Source: an uncultured Clostridia bacterium
GTDB taxonomy: Bacteria; Bacillota; Clostridia; Christensenellales; Borkfalkiaceae
DNA length: 64,000 bases
Assembly (NCBI GenBank): GCA_949290575.1
Contig: CASESJ010000003.1
Span: 1-64,000, forward strand
Reading direction: 5' to 3'
Made by a program: the position numbers and the translations under genes. Below the pieces are notes generated by a model. It was given only the letters and a program-made list of their open reading frames with translations. It was not told the DNA's origin and ran no database searches. Every line of letters starts with the position of its first letter. Within the stretch, counting starts at the first letter, position 1. Shown one piece after another: positions 43,396 through 51,298 of this stretch.

Positions 43396-43881
43396 ATGAA
43401 CCCTAACGAATTTCAGAAAAATGCTGAGCAGGCATTCGCCACGCTTTGCGAAGTGCTCGATATCAACGGCTGGAAGTACGAGAAGGATGTTGAAAATCTG
43501 ACTATCAACTGCGGGGCAAAGGGCGACGATCTGCCCATTCCCATCAGAATAGAGGTCGAGGCCGAAAAACAGCTCGTAACTTTGATGTCACAGCTTCCCT
43601 TCACTACAAAGGAAGAGTACCGCGATCAGATGGCTATTGCAGTATCTGTCATTAATGCCTATACCGTGGACGGATGTCTGGACTATAACTACGACAGCGG
43701 TAATATTATATTCAGAATTACCATGAGCATTTTTGACAGCCTGCTGGGCAAGGAGGCGTATGTCTATCTCATATCGTGCGCGTTGAGCACGGTAGACGAT
43801 TTCAACGAAAAGCTCTTGTACGTCGCGACTAACAAAGTCAGTATCGGCGAAATGGAAAAATTATTCGGCTACGGAGGTTAA
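43396..43881 (+). CDS. YbjN-like protein 1
   Basis: A 161-aa acidic protein with the YbjN fold pattern (chaperone-like alpha/beta), with YNYDSGNIIFRI near the centre. It is homologous to the next gene product: both have the order GW.YE..., GDDL.IP, QLVT...SQLPF, DYNY..G. ATG 43396 fits the GGAGG at 43386-43390; ATG 43381 is possible but has no RBS. Proteins of this fold act as chaperones of secretion or of AAA+ substrates (family knowledge); the AAA+ neighbour fits. Confidence 0.72.
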   Translation: MNPNEFQKNAEQAFATLCEVLDINGWKYEKDVENLTINCGAKGDDLPIPIRIEVEAEKQLVTLMSQLPFTTKEEYRDQMAIAVSVINAYTVDGCLDYNYDSGNIIFRITMSIFDSLLGKEAYVYLISCALSTVDDFNEKLLYVATNKVSIGEMEKLFGYGG

Positions 43882-43885
43882 TGAT

Positions 43886-44347
43886 ATGACAGACGAACAG
43901 AAATCGGCAATAAAGGTCTATTCGGCAATGTGTCAGACACTCACGGAGAAGGGGTGGAATTTTGAAAGGAACGATGAAAAACTGCTCGTAAAATTCTCCT
44001 GCGGCGGCGACGACCTCAGTATGCCGTTTATAGTGCAGATAGATGCAGACAGACAGCTTGCGCGCGTCATTTCGCAGATACCTTTCGACTTTGACGAAAA
44101 ACACAGACTTCAGGGCGCGCTGGCGGCTTCGCGTATAAACTACAAGCTTGCGATGGGCAGTTTCGATTACAACTACGAAACGGGCTCGATGCTGTTTGTT
44201 CTCAACACTACTTTCAAGGGCAGCATAATCTCGGGCGAAACGATATTCCAGATGATTACTTGCGCCGCAGCCACTGTGGATGATTACAACGATAAACTTC
44301 TCATGGTTGCAAAGGATATGTTGCCGCCTGAAAAGGTAGCAGACTGA
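43886..44347 (+). CDS. YbjN-like protein 2
   Basis: A 153-aa protein, paralogous to the gene before it, with GWNFERNDEKLLVKFS, GGDDLSMPF, SQIPFDFDEK and FDYNYETGSMLF. RBS GGAGG at 43873-43877, start 4 nt after the first gene's stop. Two diverged copies in tandem suggest a heterodimer or two clients rather than redundancy. Confidence 0.75.
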   Translation: MTDEQKSAIKVYSAMCQTLTEKGWNFERNDEKLLVKFSCGGDDLSMPFIVQIDADRQLARVISQIPFDFDEKHRLQGALAASRINYKLAMGSFDYNYETGSMLFVLNTTFKGSIISGETIFQMITCAAATVDDYNDKLLMVAKDMLPPEKVAD

Positions 44348-44457
44348 ACGACGTATAAATTATGTCTCCCGTCGTCGACGAAGAAACCTGTTGCATGACG
44401 CAAGGGTGAATTATGTCTTAGAATGCGCGATAATTGCTGTTTTTTATGCATTCGGGG

Positions 44458-44486
44458 TTGAATATTGCGAGTAACTGTCTTATAAT
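44458..44486 (+). promoter_or_regulatory. Promoter of second DUF1292-like gene (leaderless)
   Basis: TTGAAT (44458-44463), a 17-nt spacer and TATAAT (44481-44486). The ATG at 44493 follows after 6 nt. Confidence 0.75.
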
Positions 44487-44492
44487 ATTGTT

Positions 44493-44852
44493 ATGAAAAA
44501 TAAGAAAGATAAAGTTATTGATAATCAGGAACGGGAAGTGCTGCAACCTTTAGATTTAATTGATGTGCTGTTCGACCCCAATAACTGCGACCCCATAACG
44601 CTCATGGATGAAGACGGCAAACAGATGGTGTTCAAACAGGTTGCGGTAGTGCCTTACGACGGCAGTATATACTGTGTGCTCAAACCACTTACAAAGCTCG
44701 ATGGCATTGCCGATGACGAGGCCATAGTTTTCCGCCTGGAGGAGGACGAAACGGGTGCCGGACTGAAGGTGGAAGAGGACGAACCCACTGTGCTCGCCGT
44801 GTTCGAGGCGTACTATGAACTTCTCGAGGCGTCACTGAAGAAAAAGCCGTGA
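44493..44852 (+). CDS. DUF1292-like protein (paralogue of 32299 gene)
   Basis: A 119-aa acidic protein. The basic N-terminal 18 residues are absent in the paralogue; then LIDVLFDPNNCDPITLMDEDG, VAVVPYDGSIYCVLKPL and a C-terminal FEAYYELLEASLKKKP. Function unknown. A consensus promoter ends 6 nt before the ATG, so the mRNA is probably leaderless. Its twin lies in the VirD4-like cluster 12 kb away. Confidence 0.78.
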   Translation: MKNKKDKVIDNQEREVLQPLDLIDVLFDPNNCDPITLMDEDGKQMVFKQVAVVPYDGSIYCVLKPLTKLDGIADDEAIVFRLEEDETGAGLKVEEDEPTVLAVFEAYYELLEASLKKKP

Positions 44853-44954
44853 AATATTATGACTTTGACGTCTTTGTCAAAGCAGTATGAAGCATCTTTT
44901 AAAATGCAGTGGCGGGGGGCCCGCGCCGCAAAAGATTTTGCGCGCCGCTCTTTT

Positions 44955-45449
44955 TTACATGGGTTGAGGGATATCAGCCTTGCGGCACTTTGCCTTGAAA
45001 ATCCAGCATACAGCCGCAAGTATTACGCAGACAGGGCAGAGCACCAGTACGGGAATGAATGCGGCATGGGGTGTATAAAGGCACATTGCGCCCGCGCAGG
45101 CAATCAGCTGCAGAACGGTGGATATTATACTCAGGGTCATATACGAACCTGTCACCTTGCCCTTTTTGGACAGCTGTCTGAAGTTTATTACGGCTGTCGC
45201 CGTTGCGAACGCGCCGAAAATCAGTCCGATTGCCGCGGCAATGGCGAGCAGTGCCGCGATTACTGCCACGCCGAGAGCTATGCCGAAGGCGGCTGTGGTG
45301 TTGCCCAATGCCGAGCCCGTGTCTCCCTTATAGGCGGCGAGAGCGGGGAATATGGAAACGGAGTAAATAAAGAAGTAAATCATGGCGGCGCACAGGCACA
45401 GTGCACCGCTCAAATCGAGCGCGAACGCGCATTTTGCAAGTTTTTTCAT
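44955..45449 (-). CDS. Four-helix membrane protein
   Basis: A 164-aa protein with about four transmembrane helices rich in Ala/Gly (FALDLSGALCLCAAMIYFFIY, AALLAIAAAIGLIFGAF and others) and a short Lys-rich C-terminus. No family is recognised; small multi-pass proteins of this kind are common in Clostridia. Start ATG 45449 has GGGAG 8 nt upstream; the longer reading at 45488 has no RBS. It is convergent with the DUF1292-like gene. Confidence 0.65.
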   Translation of the reverse strand: MKKLAKCAFALDLSGALCLCAAMIYFFIYSVSIFPALAAYKGDTGSALGNTTAAFGIALGVAVIAALLAIAAAIGLIFGAFATATAVINFRQLSKKGKVTGSYMTLSIISTVLQLIACAGAMCLYTPHAAFIPVLVLCPVCVILAAVCWIFKAKCRKADIPQPM

Positions 45450-45531
45450 AATTTTTCTCCCTGCATAGTTGCATAATAATATTATCACCTCGGGCGGAAA
45501 TAGTCAATAGCCTCCGATTTGCTCTGAGGTA

Positions 45532-45560
45532 TTGCAAAAATTCAAAGTTTAAGTTATAAT
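45532..45560 (+). promoter_or_regulatory. Promoter of the mscS gene
   Basis: TTGCAA (45532-45537), a 17-nt spacer and TATAAT (45555-45560). RBS CAGAGGA lies about 9 nt before the ATG at 45589. Confidence 0.75.
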
Positions 45561-45588
45561 ATACCCAGTACATTCAGAGGATTAGTTT

Positions 45589-46470
45589 ATGATTACAAAT
45601 TTACTTGCGGAAGAGGGAGCAGCAACCTCCTTCGACTGGAACGCCCTGTGGAACACTATAGTGCAATGGATGACGACTACGGGCATAAAACTGGTCATAG
45701 CCGTCGTGCTGATGATTATTTCGTTCAAGATAGTCAACGTGTTCACGAAGAGGCTTTATAAGCGTCTTCACAAAAAGAACGTGGACGAAACTATCGCAAG
45801 AGTGAGCAGTCAGACGCTCAGAGTTTTTTTAAAGCTGGTAATATTAGCCTGCCTTGTAGGTTACGTAGGCATAGAGACGGCGTCTATCTCCGCCGTCATA
45901 GCGTCGATAGGCGTCGGCATTTCGCTCGCAGTGCAGGGCACGCTTTCAAACTTTGCGGGCGGCGTGATAATAATAGTCATGCGCCCCTTCAAGCTGGGCG
46001 ACTTTATCACCTCCGGCGATTATTCGGGCACGGTGGAGGACATAAAACTCTTCTATACCCACATAGTGACCACGGATAACAAGGCGGTAGTCATACCCAA
46101 CGGCGAGCTTGCAAACAACGTCATAGTCAACGCCTCCGCCAAGGATACCAGAAGGGTAGAAATCGCCGTCTCCGTCGCCTACGGCAGCGACGTGGAAAAG
46201 GTAAGAAGCATAATAAAACAGGTCTGCGCTCAAAACGAACTCGTCTTTACCGAACCCGCACCATTTGCAGAGCTGAGCAATCTCGGCTCGAGCTCGCTCG
46301 ACTTCACCGTAAGGGTTTGGTGCAACCGAGTTGATTACTGGACGGTATATTACGCTCTCACGGCGTCAATTCTTTCCTCCCTCGAAGAAAACGGCATAGA
46401 TATACCTTTCAACCAGTTGGATGTAAATGTAAAAACTCTGCCGCAGAACACAACCGAAAGCAAAGAATAA
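45589..46470 (+). CDS. mscS: Small-conductance mechanosensitive channel
   Basis: A 293-aa protein with three N-terminal membrane helices. The pore helix ISAVIASIGVGISLAVQGTLSNFAGG is followed by the beta-domain signature RPFKLGDFI, VVIPNGELANNVI and a C-terminal alpha/beta domain ending PFNQLDVNVK. These are family features of MscS, which opens under membrane tension to release solutes during osmotic downshock. The length matches E. coli MscS (286 aa). It is a single-gene transcript with its own promoter and a bidirectional terminator (46491-46521). Confidence 0.93.
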   Translation: MITNLLAEEGAATSFDWNALWNTIVQWMTTTGIKLVIAVVLMIISFKIVNVFTKRLYKRLHKKNVDETIARVSSQTLRVFLKLVILACLVGYVGIETASISAVIASIGVGISLAVQGTLSNFAGGVIIIVMRPFKLGDFITSGDYSGTVEDIKLFYTHIVTTDNKAVVIPNGELANNVIVNASAKDTRRVEIAVSVAYGSDVEKVRSIIKQVCAQNELVFTEPAPFAELSNLGSSSLDFTVRVWCNRVDYWTVYYALTASILSSLEENGIDIPFNQLDVNVKTLPQNTTESKE

Positions 46471-46490
46471 AAACGCTTATACAAATAAAA

Positions 46491-46521
46491 AGCGCAGGCT
46501 TATCCTAGCCTGCGCTTTTTT
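46491..46521. terminator. Bidirectional terminator
   Basis: AGCGCAGGCT (46491-46500) and AGCCTGCGCT (46506-46515), with AAAA on the left and TTTTT on the right. Shared by mscS (+) and the XRE gene (-). Confidence 0.9.
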
Positions 46522-46544
46522 AAGTTTATTCTATCGTATCTGGC

Positions 46545-46883
46545 TCAGCTGCGTTCAAACGCGCCTTTAAGCAGCGTAAGAAGCGCGTTTTGCTCCTCTT
46601 CGGTCATCATGCTTACATAGGTCATTATTTCGCTTCCTTTTGAGCTCCTGCTGAAAAGATTTGAGTAGTAATCATTTTCTTTAAAATAAAGCAAATGTCC
46701 TTCTTTGCCGAGCAGTTCATCTGTGGTAACATTGAAAAACTCGGCGAGTTTTATTACCGTCGAAAGGTCGGGTTCGCTCGTGCCGTTTTCCCAGTTGCTT
46801 ATGTTTCTTTGAACGTTACCTATTTTTTCCGCAAGCTGTTTCTGTGTGAGATGTGCGTATTCGCGTAATTCTTTAAGCTTCAT
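46545..46883 (-). CDS. XRE-family regulator
   Basis: A 112-aa protein with an N-terminal HTH (LREYAHLTQKQLAEKIG...SNWENGTSEPD, residues about 4-60) and a C-terminal dimerisation-type helical part. RBS AGGTG. It diverges from the B-box membrane gene, whose promoter carries an AGTAAA dyad, so it probably represses that promoter and its own. Confidence 0.88.
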   Translation of the reverse strand: MKLKELREYAHLTQKQLAEKIGNVQRNISNWENGTSEPDLSTVIKLAEFFNVTTDELLGKEGHLLYFKENDYYSNLFSRSSKGSEIMTYVSMMTEEEQNALLTLLKGAFERS

Positions 46884-46932
46884 TTTTACACCTGTTCGAT
46901 TAATGTTATACCAAAAAATTTACTCAAAAGTC

Positions 46933-46986
46933 TTGACAAGGCAATTTATTTACTATATAATATGAGCATAAAGTAAATATTTTACT
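46933..46986 (+). promoter_or_regulatory. Consensus promoter with XRE operator
   Basis: TTGACA (46933-46938), a 17-nt spacer and TATAAT (46956-46961). The dyad AGTAAA-TAT-TTTACT (46972-46986) covers the start region, and TTTACT half-sites recur in the spacer (46949-46954) and near 46918-46923. It is a likely binding array for the divergent XRE protein. Confidence 0.75.
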
Positions 46987-47001
46987 AAAGAGGTAAAAAT
47001 T

Positions 47002-47559
47002 ATGGTGTGTGCATATCATACTGACAAACAAGCTGTTGCCCAATGCGAAACGTGCGGCGCGTACATCTGCAAAGATTGTATGGATAAAACACAATATCTG
47101 AGAAAGGATTTCGGGGTACTGTGTCCGGATTGCTATAACAATAAAATTGAAGAGGCGCGCGAAATGTATGCAGAAGTTGCGCACAAAAAAATGCTGACAG
47201 CTACTATAAGTCTTATATGCTACATAGTCGGTTGGATTATCTTAAGTTTTTCGAAAGGCAATATCATTGTTACGCTTATAGGCATTCTGGCAATAGGCGG
47301 ATATTGTGCCGTTGCGGGCTGGAGGTTTGCGGCGAATTCCATAGACGAGTACGATGCCAAGCACGGAGCAACCTATGTGGTTACCGATACCGGCATTCAC
47401 AGGGACAGGGGCACATTTGTAAAAGTTATATTTTTTATTTTAGGTATAGTTTTTGGCGTATTTATAACGCCGATAAACATAATACGTTGGTATGTATCGG
47501 CGGCAAAAGCAAAAAAACAAGTCAAATACTGCGATTTAATGGCTATCAGTCAGCAATAA
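47002..47559 (+). CDS. B-box-type zinc-finger membrane protein
   Basis: A 185-aa protein. The N-terminal Zn finger (C3, H6, CETCG, CKDC, H/C in CPDC) resembles the B-box type. Two or three transmembrane helices follow (about 65-110 and 140-165), ending in a basic tail. The Zn finger probably faces the cytoplasm; function unknown. It is expressed from the XRE-controlled promoter just upstream. Confidence 0.78.
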   Translation: MVCAYHTDKQAVAQCETCGAYICKDCMDKTQYLRKDFGVLCPDCYNNKIEEAREMYAEVAHKKMLTATISLICYIVGWIILSFSKGNIIVTLIGILAIGGYCAVAGWRFAANSIDEYDAKHGATYVVTDTGIHRDRGTFVKVIFFILGIVFGVFITPINIIRWYVSAAKAKKQVKYCDLMAISQQ

Positions 47560-47630
47560 ACATTTTCAGTACGGTTATAAAAATTAATAAATACGATACT
47601 GTTCGGTGATAGTTTTAAAATAAACAGCGG

Positions 47631-47665
47631 CGGGGCGCGCATTATGCGCGCCCCGCTGCCTTTTT
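47631..47665 (+). terminator. Terminator of the B-box gene
   Basis: CGGGGCGCGC (47631-47640), loop ATTAT, GCGCGCCCCG (47646-47655), then TTTTT after CTGCC. The tRNA on the opposite strand ends right next to it. Confidence 0.85.
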
Positions 47666-47741
47666 TGGTGCACCCGTCGGGGCTCGAACCCGAACCGAAG
47701 GCGTCGGAGGCCTTTATGGTATCCAATTCCACCACGGGTGC
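47666..47741 (-). tRNA. tRNA-Arg(CCG)
   Basis: A 76-nt minus-strand gene with encoded CCA. Acceptor GCACCCG pairs with CGGGTGC, and the discriminator is A. D-arm GTGG/CCAT, anticodon arm AAGGC-CTCCGAC-GCCTT with anticodon CCG (reads CGG), and T-arm TCGGG-TTCGAGC-CCCGA. All stems are intact. Confidence 0.95.
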
Positions 47742-47833
47742 TTATCTTCGCGCGGTCTTGCGCCGCGCGCGGGCATTAATCTTGTTCAGAATTGTGCCGT
47801 GTAAATGATTTGATTTGTGTTTTCTTATAAAAT

Positions 47834-49045
47834 TTATTCCGCGTACGCGCTTATTATGCCGAGAAGAATGTCGGTAGCTCTCTCCATGCACTGCACGGCT
47901 ACGAATTCCGTCTTGCCGTGCGCATTGTGCGCGCCCGTGCACAGGTTGGGGCAGGGCAGACCCATAAACGAAAGTCCGCTGCCGTCCGTGCCGCCGCGTA
48001 TGGGCTCAATTACGGGAGTTATGTCCAGCTTTTCCATTGCCTTTGCCGCGTTGTCGACTATGTGCATGACGGGCTTTATCACCTTGGCGCAGTTATAGTA
48101 CTGGTCGTGCATTTCAAGGTGCACTCTGCCGCCGAAGAGTGCGGAAAACTTGTCCGCAACTTGCGAAACGCGCGCCTTGCGCGCTTCAAACGAGGCGTAG
48201 TCGTGGTCGCGCACTATGCCCGAAAGCACGCACCTTTCGACGTTGCCTTCAATCTCTGAAAAGAAATAGTAGCCCTCGCGCCCTTCGGTTGTTTCGGGTC
48301 GCTCGCTTTGGGGAAATTCCCCTATAATCTGCGTCGCCACTATGAGCGCGTTAATCATCTTGTTTTTTGCCGAACCGGGATGAATGTTTACTCCGTCAAT
48401 CGTGAAGGTGAACGCCGCGCCGTTGAACGTCTCATAGCTCAGTTCGCCCAGCACGCCGCCGTCGCAGGTGTATGCAAAGTCGCAGCCGAAGCCCTTTACG
48501 TCGAACAGCTTTGCGCCGTGACCTATCTCCTCGTCGGGAGTGAAGGCTATGCCTATATCGCCGTGCCTGAATTCGGGGTGGTCCGTTACATACTTTGCCA
48601 TTGCCATAATTTCGGCAACGCCCGCCTTGTCGTCCGCGCCAAGAATTGTCGTGCCGTCCGATGTGACTATGTCCATTCCGACATAATTTTTGAGCGCGGG
48701 GGACTTGTCATCGCTTATCGTAGTGCCGCCCCCGAGCGTTATGCTGCCGCCGCGGTAGTTCTTGTGTATGCGCGGCTGCACGCCGTAGCCCTTAGGTTGG
48801 TCGACGACGTCCATATGCGCAATAAAGCCCACAGCCGCGCGCGCGGGGCAGTTGGCGGGAATTTTCGCATACACATAGCACTCGTCCGTCATGCGCGCGT
48901 CAAGTCCCATGCCCTTAAGCTCGCCGACAAGCATCTTCGCAAGGTCGCGCTGACACTCGGTGGAGGGGGTGCGCTCGGCGTGTTTCTCGTCGCTCGGCGT
49001 GTCGCATTTTACATATCTCAAAAATCTTTCAAGAACGTCGTACAT
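47834..49045 (-). CDS. pepT: Peptidase T (tripeptide aminopeptidase)
   Basis: A 403-aa M20B metallopeptidase. Metal-site motifs: FIAHMDVVDQP, LGADDKAGVAE, FTPDEEIGHGA, YTCDGG, and the C-terminal PIRGGTDGSGLSFMG and GAHNAHGKTEFV. It removes the N-terminal residue from tripeptides in the cytosol, with two Zn ions. Length fits PepT (about 405 aa). It starts 12 nt after a DUF4250 stop codon, with RBS AAGGAA, so the two are co-transcribed. Confidence 0.95.
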   Translation of the reverse strand: MYDVLERFLRYVKCDTPSDEKHAERTPSTECQRDLAKMLVGELKGMGLDARMTDECYVYAKIPANCPARAAVGFIAHMDVVDQPKGYGVQPRIHKNYRGGSITLGGGTTISDDKSPALKNYVGMDIVTSDGTTILGADDKAGVAEIMAMAKYVTDHPEFRHGDIGIAFTPDEEIGHGAKLFDVKGFGCDFAYTCDGGVLGELSYETFNGAAFTFTIDGVNIHPGSAKNKMINALIVATQIIGEFPQSERPETTEGREGYYFFSEIEGNVERCVLSGIVRDHDYASFEARKARVSQVADKFSALFGGRVHLEMHDQYYNCAKVIKPVMHIVDNAAKAMEKLDITPVIEPIRGGTDGSGLSFMGLPCPNLCTGAHNAHGKTEFVAVQCMERATDILLGIISAYAE

Positions 49046-49057
49046 AATTATTTCCTT

Positions 49058-49234
49058 TTACGCAAATTTATTTTCGTCCGCGTCGTAGCGGTAGCCTATA
49101 TTGTTCATTCGTTCGACAATATATGCACGCGAAACATCTAAAGCCTCGCACAGTTCCTCTAACGAAGAGTACTCGTCGCGCAGTTTTGTGTTTATGTAGG
49201 AAAGCGCAATAAAATTATCTTCGGGCAGTTTCAT
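49058..49234 (-). CDS. DUF4250 protein, leaderless
   Basis: A 58-aa protein, MKLPEDNFIALSYINTKLRD at the start and then SLEELCEALDVS, ending YRYDADENKFA. It has the features of DUF4250: the NTKLRD motif, SLEELC and IGYRYD. Function unknown. Its promoter -10 (TATAAT, 49247-49242) lies 7 nt before the ATG, so the message is probably leaderless. It is the first gene of an operon with pepT, 12 nt apart. Confidence 0.85.
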   Translation of the reverse strand: MKLPEDNFIALSYINTKLRDEYSSLEELCEALDVSRAYIVERMNNIGYRYDADENKFA

Positions 49235-49241
49235 ATACGCT

Positions 49242-49293
49242 ATTATAACACATTTATTTTTATTTGCAAACAGCGTCGGGGATATGCTATAAT
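49242..49293. promoter_or_regulatory. Divergent leaderless promoters sharing one -35 box
   Basis: TTGCAA (49264-49269) is self-complementary. To the right it pairs with TATAAT (49288-49293, 18-nt spacer), and mnmA starts at 49300. To the left, on the minus strand, it pairs with TATAAT (49247-49242, 16-nt spacer), and DUF4250 starts at 49234. Confidence 0.75.
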
Positions 49294-49299
49294 AATTTT

Positions 49300-50367
49300 A
49301 TGGAAAAAAAGACGGTTGTCGTCGGAATGAGCGGCGGAGTGGACAGCTCGGTCGCGGCATACCTCTTAAAACGACAGGGTTACAACGTAATAGGTCTGTT
49401 TATGCTCAACTGGGAGGAGGACGACCCCGACGGCGCGTGCACGTCGGAGAGCGATTTCGAGGACGTGAGAAGGGTATGTTCGCTGCTCGATATCCCCTAT
49501 TATTCGGTCAACTTCGCAAAGCAGTACTATGACAGGGTGTTTAAATATTTCCTCGACGAATATGCCGCAGGCAGAACGCCCAATCCCGATGTTTTGTGCA
49601 ACCGCGAGATTAAGTTCGGACCCTTCCGCGAGTACGCGCTCTCGATGGGCGCGGACTATATCGCCACGGGACATTATTGCGGCGTGGAGCACGCCGCGGA
49701 CGGCAGGCACTACCTTTTAAAGGCGGCGGACGCGGGCAAGGACCAGACTTACTTTTTAAATCAGGTCACGCAGAAACAGCTCGAGAGGGTGATATTCCCG
49801 CTTTCCCGATTAAAGAAGGAAGAAGTGCGCGCAATCGCGCTCGAAAACGGGCTTGCGACGGCGAAGAAGAAGGACAGCACGGGCATATGCTTTATAGGCG
49901 AGCGCAATTTCCGCAGATTTCTGTCGCAGTATCTGCCCGCAAAGCCGGGGAAAATTCTCACGCTCGAGGGCGAGGAAGTCGGCGAGCACGAGGGGCTGAT
50001 GTACTATACTTTAGGTCAGCGCAGGGGCGTAGGCATTGGCGGAAAGAAGGGCGAAGCCGGCAGATGGTTCGTCGTCAGAAAGGACCTTGAGAACAACGTT
50101 TTATATGTGTCGCACGGCGACGAGAGCCCGCTGTATACGACCTCGTGCGAGGTGAGCGGCATAAACTGGATAGGCTTCGAGCCGCCCGCGCATTTTGACT
50201 GCACGGCGAAATTCCGCTATCGTCAGGGCGAACAGGGCGTGACGGTTACTCTGACCGACGGCGGCGCGCACGTCGGTTTCAAAGAGCCTCAGCGCGCGGT
50301 TACGGCGGGACAGTACGCGGTATTCTACGACGAAGAGCGTTGCCTCGGCGGCGGCGTGATTTTATAA
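49300..50367 (+). CDS. mnmA: tRNA-specific 2-thiouridylase MnmA
   Basis: A 355-aa protein with PP-loop GMSGGVDSS (9-17), first catalytic Cys in [12 protein letters not shown] and the second in [12 protein letters not shown], then the C-terminal beta barrel ([12 protein letters not shown]...[12 protein letters not shown]). It thiolates U34 of tRNA Lys, Glu and Gln. The ATG at 49300 is 6 nt after the -10 box, with no ribosome-binding site at normal distance, so translation is probably from a leaderless mRNA. A longer reading from 49264 has no support in the family. Confidence 0.96.
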   Translation: MEKKTVVVGMSGGVDSSVAAYLLKRQGYNVIGLFMLNWEEDDPDGACTSESDFEDVRRVCSLLDIPYYSVNFAKQYYDRVFKYFLDEYAAGRTPNPDVLCNREIKFGPFREYALSMGADYIATGHYCGVEHAADGRHYLLKAADAGKDQTYFLNQVTQKQLERVIFPLSRLKKEEVRAIALENGLATAKKKDSTGICFIGERNFRRFLSQYLPAKPGKILTLEGEEVGEHEGLMYYTLGQRRGVGIGGKKGEAGRWFVVRKDLENNVLYVSHGDESPLYTTSCEVSGINWIGFEPPAHFDCTAKFRYRQGEQGVTVTLTDGGAHVGFKEPQRAVTAGQYAVFYDEERCLGGGVIL

Positions 50368-50437
50368 AGTGCCGATTGGCGCGGCAATATGTGCCTGACA
50401 ATCGGCATTGACTTGACTTCAAGATTGATTAAAAAAG

Positions 50438-50470
50438 CGTGCGGACGGTTTTGCCGTCCGCACGTTTTTT
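50438..50470 (+). terminator. Terminator of mnmA
   Basis: CGTGCGGACGG (50438-50448), loop TTTTG, CCGTCCGCACG (50454-50464), T-tract to 50470. Confidence 0.93.
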
Positions 50471-50567
50471 ATAGATGGGCTGAACAGGAACAAATTTATG
50501 CGCGTATAAAATCTTCAGTTCAGTCCCGACTGAACGTTTAAGCGCGAAGGCGTGTTAAAATCGGGTG

Positions 50568-50596
50568 TTGACAATGAGTGGGAGGTGTGATAGAAT
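50568..50596 (+). promoter_or_regulatory. Promoter of the four-helix membrane gene
   Basis: TTGACA (50568-50573), a 17-nt spacer and TAGAAT (50591-50596), the same -10 as the Mn riboswitch promoter. Upstream, GTTCAGT-CCCG-ACTGAAC (50518-50535) is a perfect dyad, possibly an operator. Confidence 0.7.
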
Positions 50597-50674
50597 ACAT
50601 GATATAAGGCAGACTGTCGATTATCTGCCGCGGATATCCATCCGCAAATCTATTTCAGGGGGATAACAATTTTT

Positions 50675-51175
50675 ATGGCAAAATCTAAAAAATCCAAAAA
50701 GACCAACACAGTTGCATTGATTGCAGCGGTTCTGGTCGTAGTCGGACTTATTCTCGTAATCGTCGGCATGTCGATTGATTGGGTAGTAGGAGGAGACAGA
50801 ATGTTCAATCTGGGCGACTTAGCCGATTCTAATGAATTGTACGCGAAAATTGCGGAAGAATCTTTGCCCGGTTATGATGCAATGACCGCTTTTATCTACA
50901 TAACCATGGTTCTGGCTATCATAACGCTTATAGGCGCGGCAGCCGGCTTGGTAATAAAACTTAAACTCATAAAACTGATTACTGCAATCGCCGGCGCGCT
51001 CACGATTGTCGGCGCAGTTCTTACGGTTGTGTTCGCATATACTTTCTGCAATGCCGACGAAACAAAATTATTCCTGTTGGTTACAGAATGTGCTCCCGCA
51101 GTCGGCGCGTGGTTGCTTACCGTCGGCGGCGTAATTGCAGGTCTCGGCGGTCTTGGCTGCGCTGCAAAATCTTAA
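50675..51175 (+). CDS. Four-helix membrane protein of unknown function
   Basis: A 166-aa protein. The Lys-rich N-terminus (AKSKKSKKT) is followed by four hydrophobic helices (VALIAAVLVVVGLILVIVG, YITMVLAIITLIGAAAG, LITAIAGALTIVGAVLTVVF, AWLLTVGGVIAGLGG). No family recognised. RBS GGGGG 12 nt before the ATG. It is a single-gene unit with a promoter and a terminator. Confidence 0.75.
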   Translation: MAKSKKSKKTNTVALIAAVLVVVGLILVIVGMSIDWVVGGDRMFNLGDLADSNELYAKIAEESLPGYDAMTAFIYITMVLAIITLIGAAAGLVIKLKLIKLITAIAGALTIVGAVLTVVFAYTFCNADETKLFLLVTECAPAVGAWLLTVGGVIAGLGGLGCAAKS

Positions 51176-51196
51176 TCTGAAAATCAAATAAATTTC

Positions 51197-51232
51197 AAGC
51201 CGCCCGCGCATTTTGCGCGGGCGGCTTTTTTA
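51197..51232 (+). terminator. Terminator
   Basis: AAGCCGCCCGCGCA (51197-51210) and TGCGCGGGCGGCTT (51214-51227) followed by TTTTT. Confidence 0.92.
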
Positions 51233-51298
51233 ATTAATTTCTTTAATGAGGCATGCGTCACCTGATAAGTCAATGTTTTCCGACGGGAAGAGAACAAG

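Noticed and set aside
44859..44954. Terminator-like GC-rich stretch between convergent genes
   Set aside because: The arms around GCGCCGCAAAAGATTTTGCG are imperfect and offset, so I did not call it.
48308..49141. 277-aa plus-strand frame over pepT
   Set aside because: Antisense of peptidase T, with no domain or RBS.
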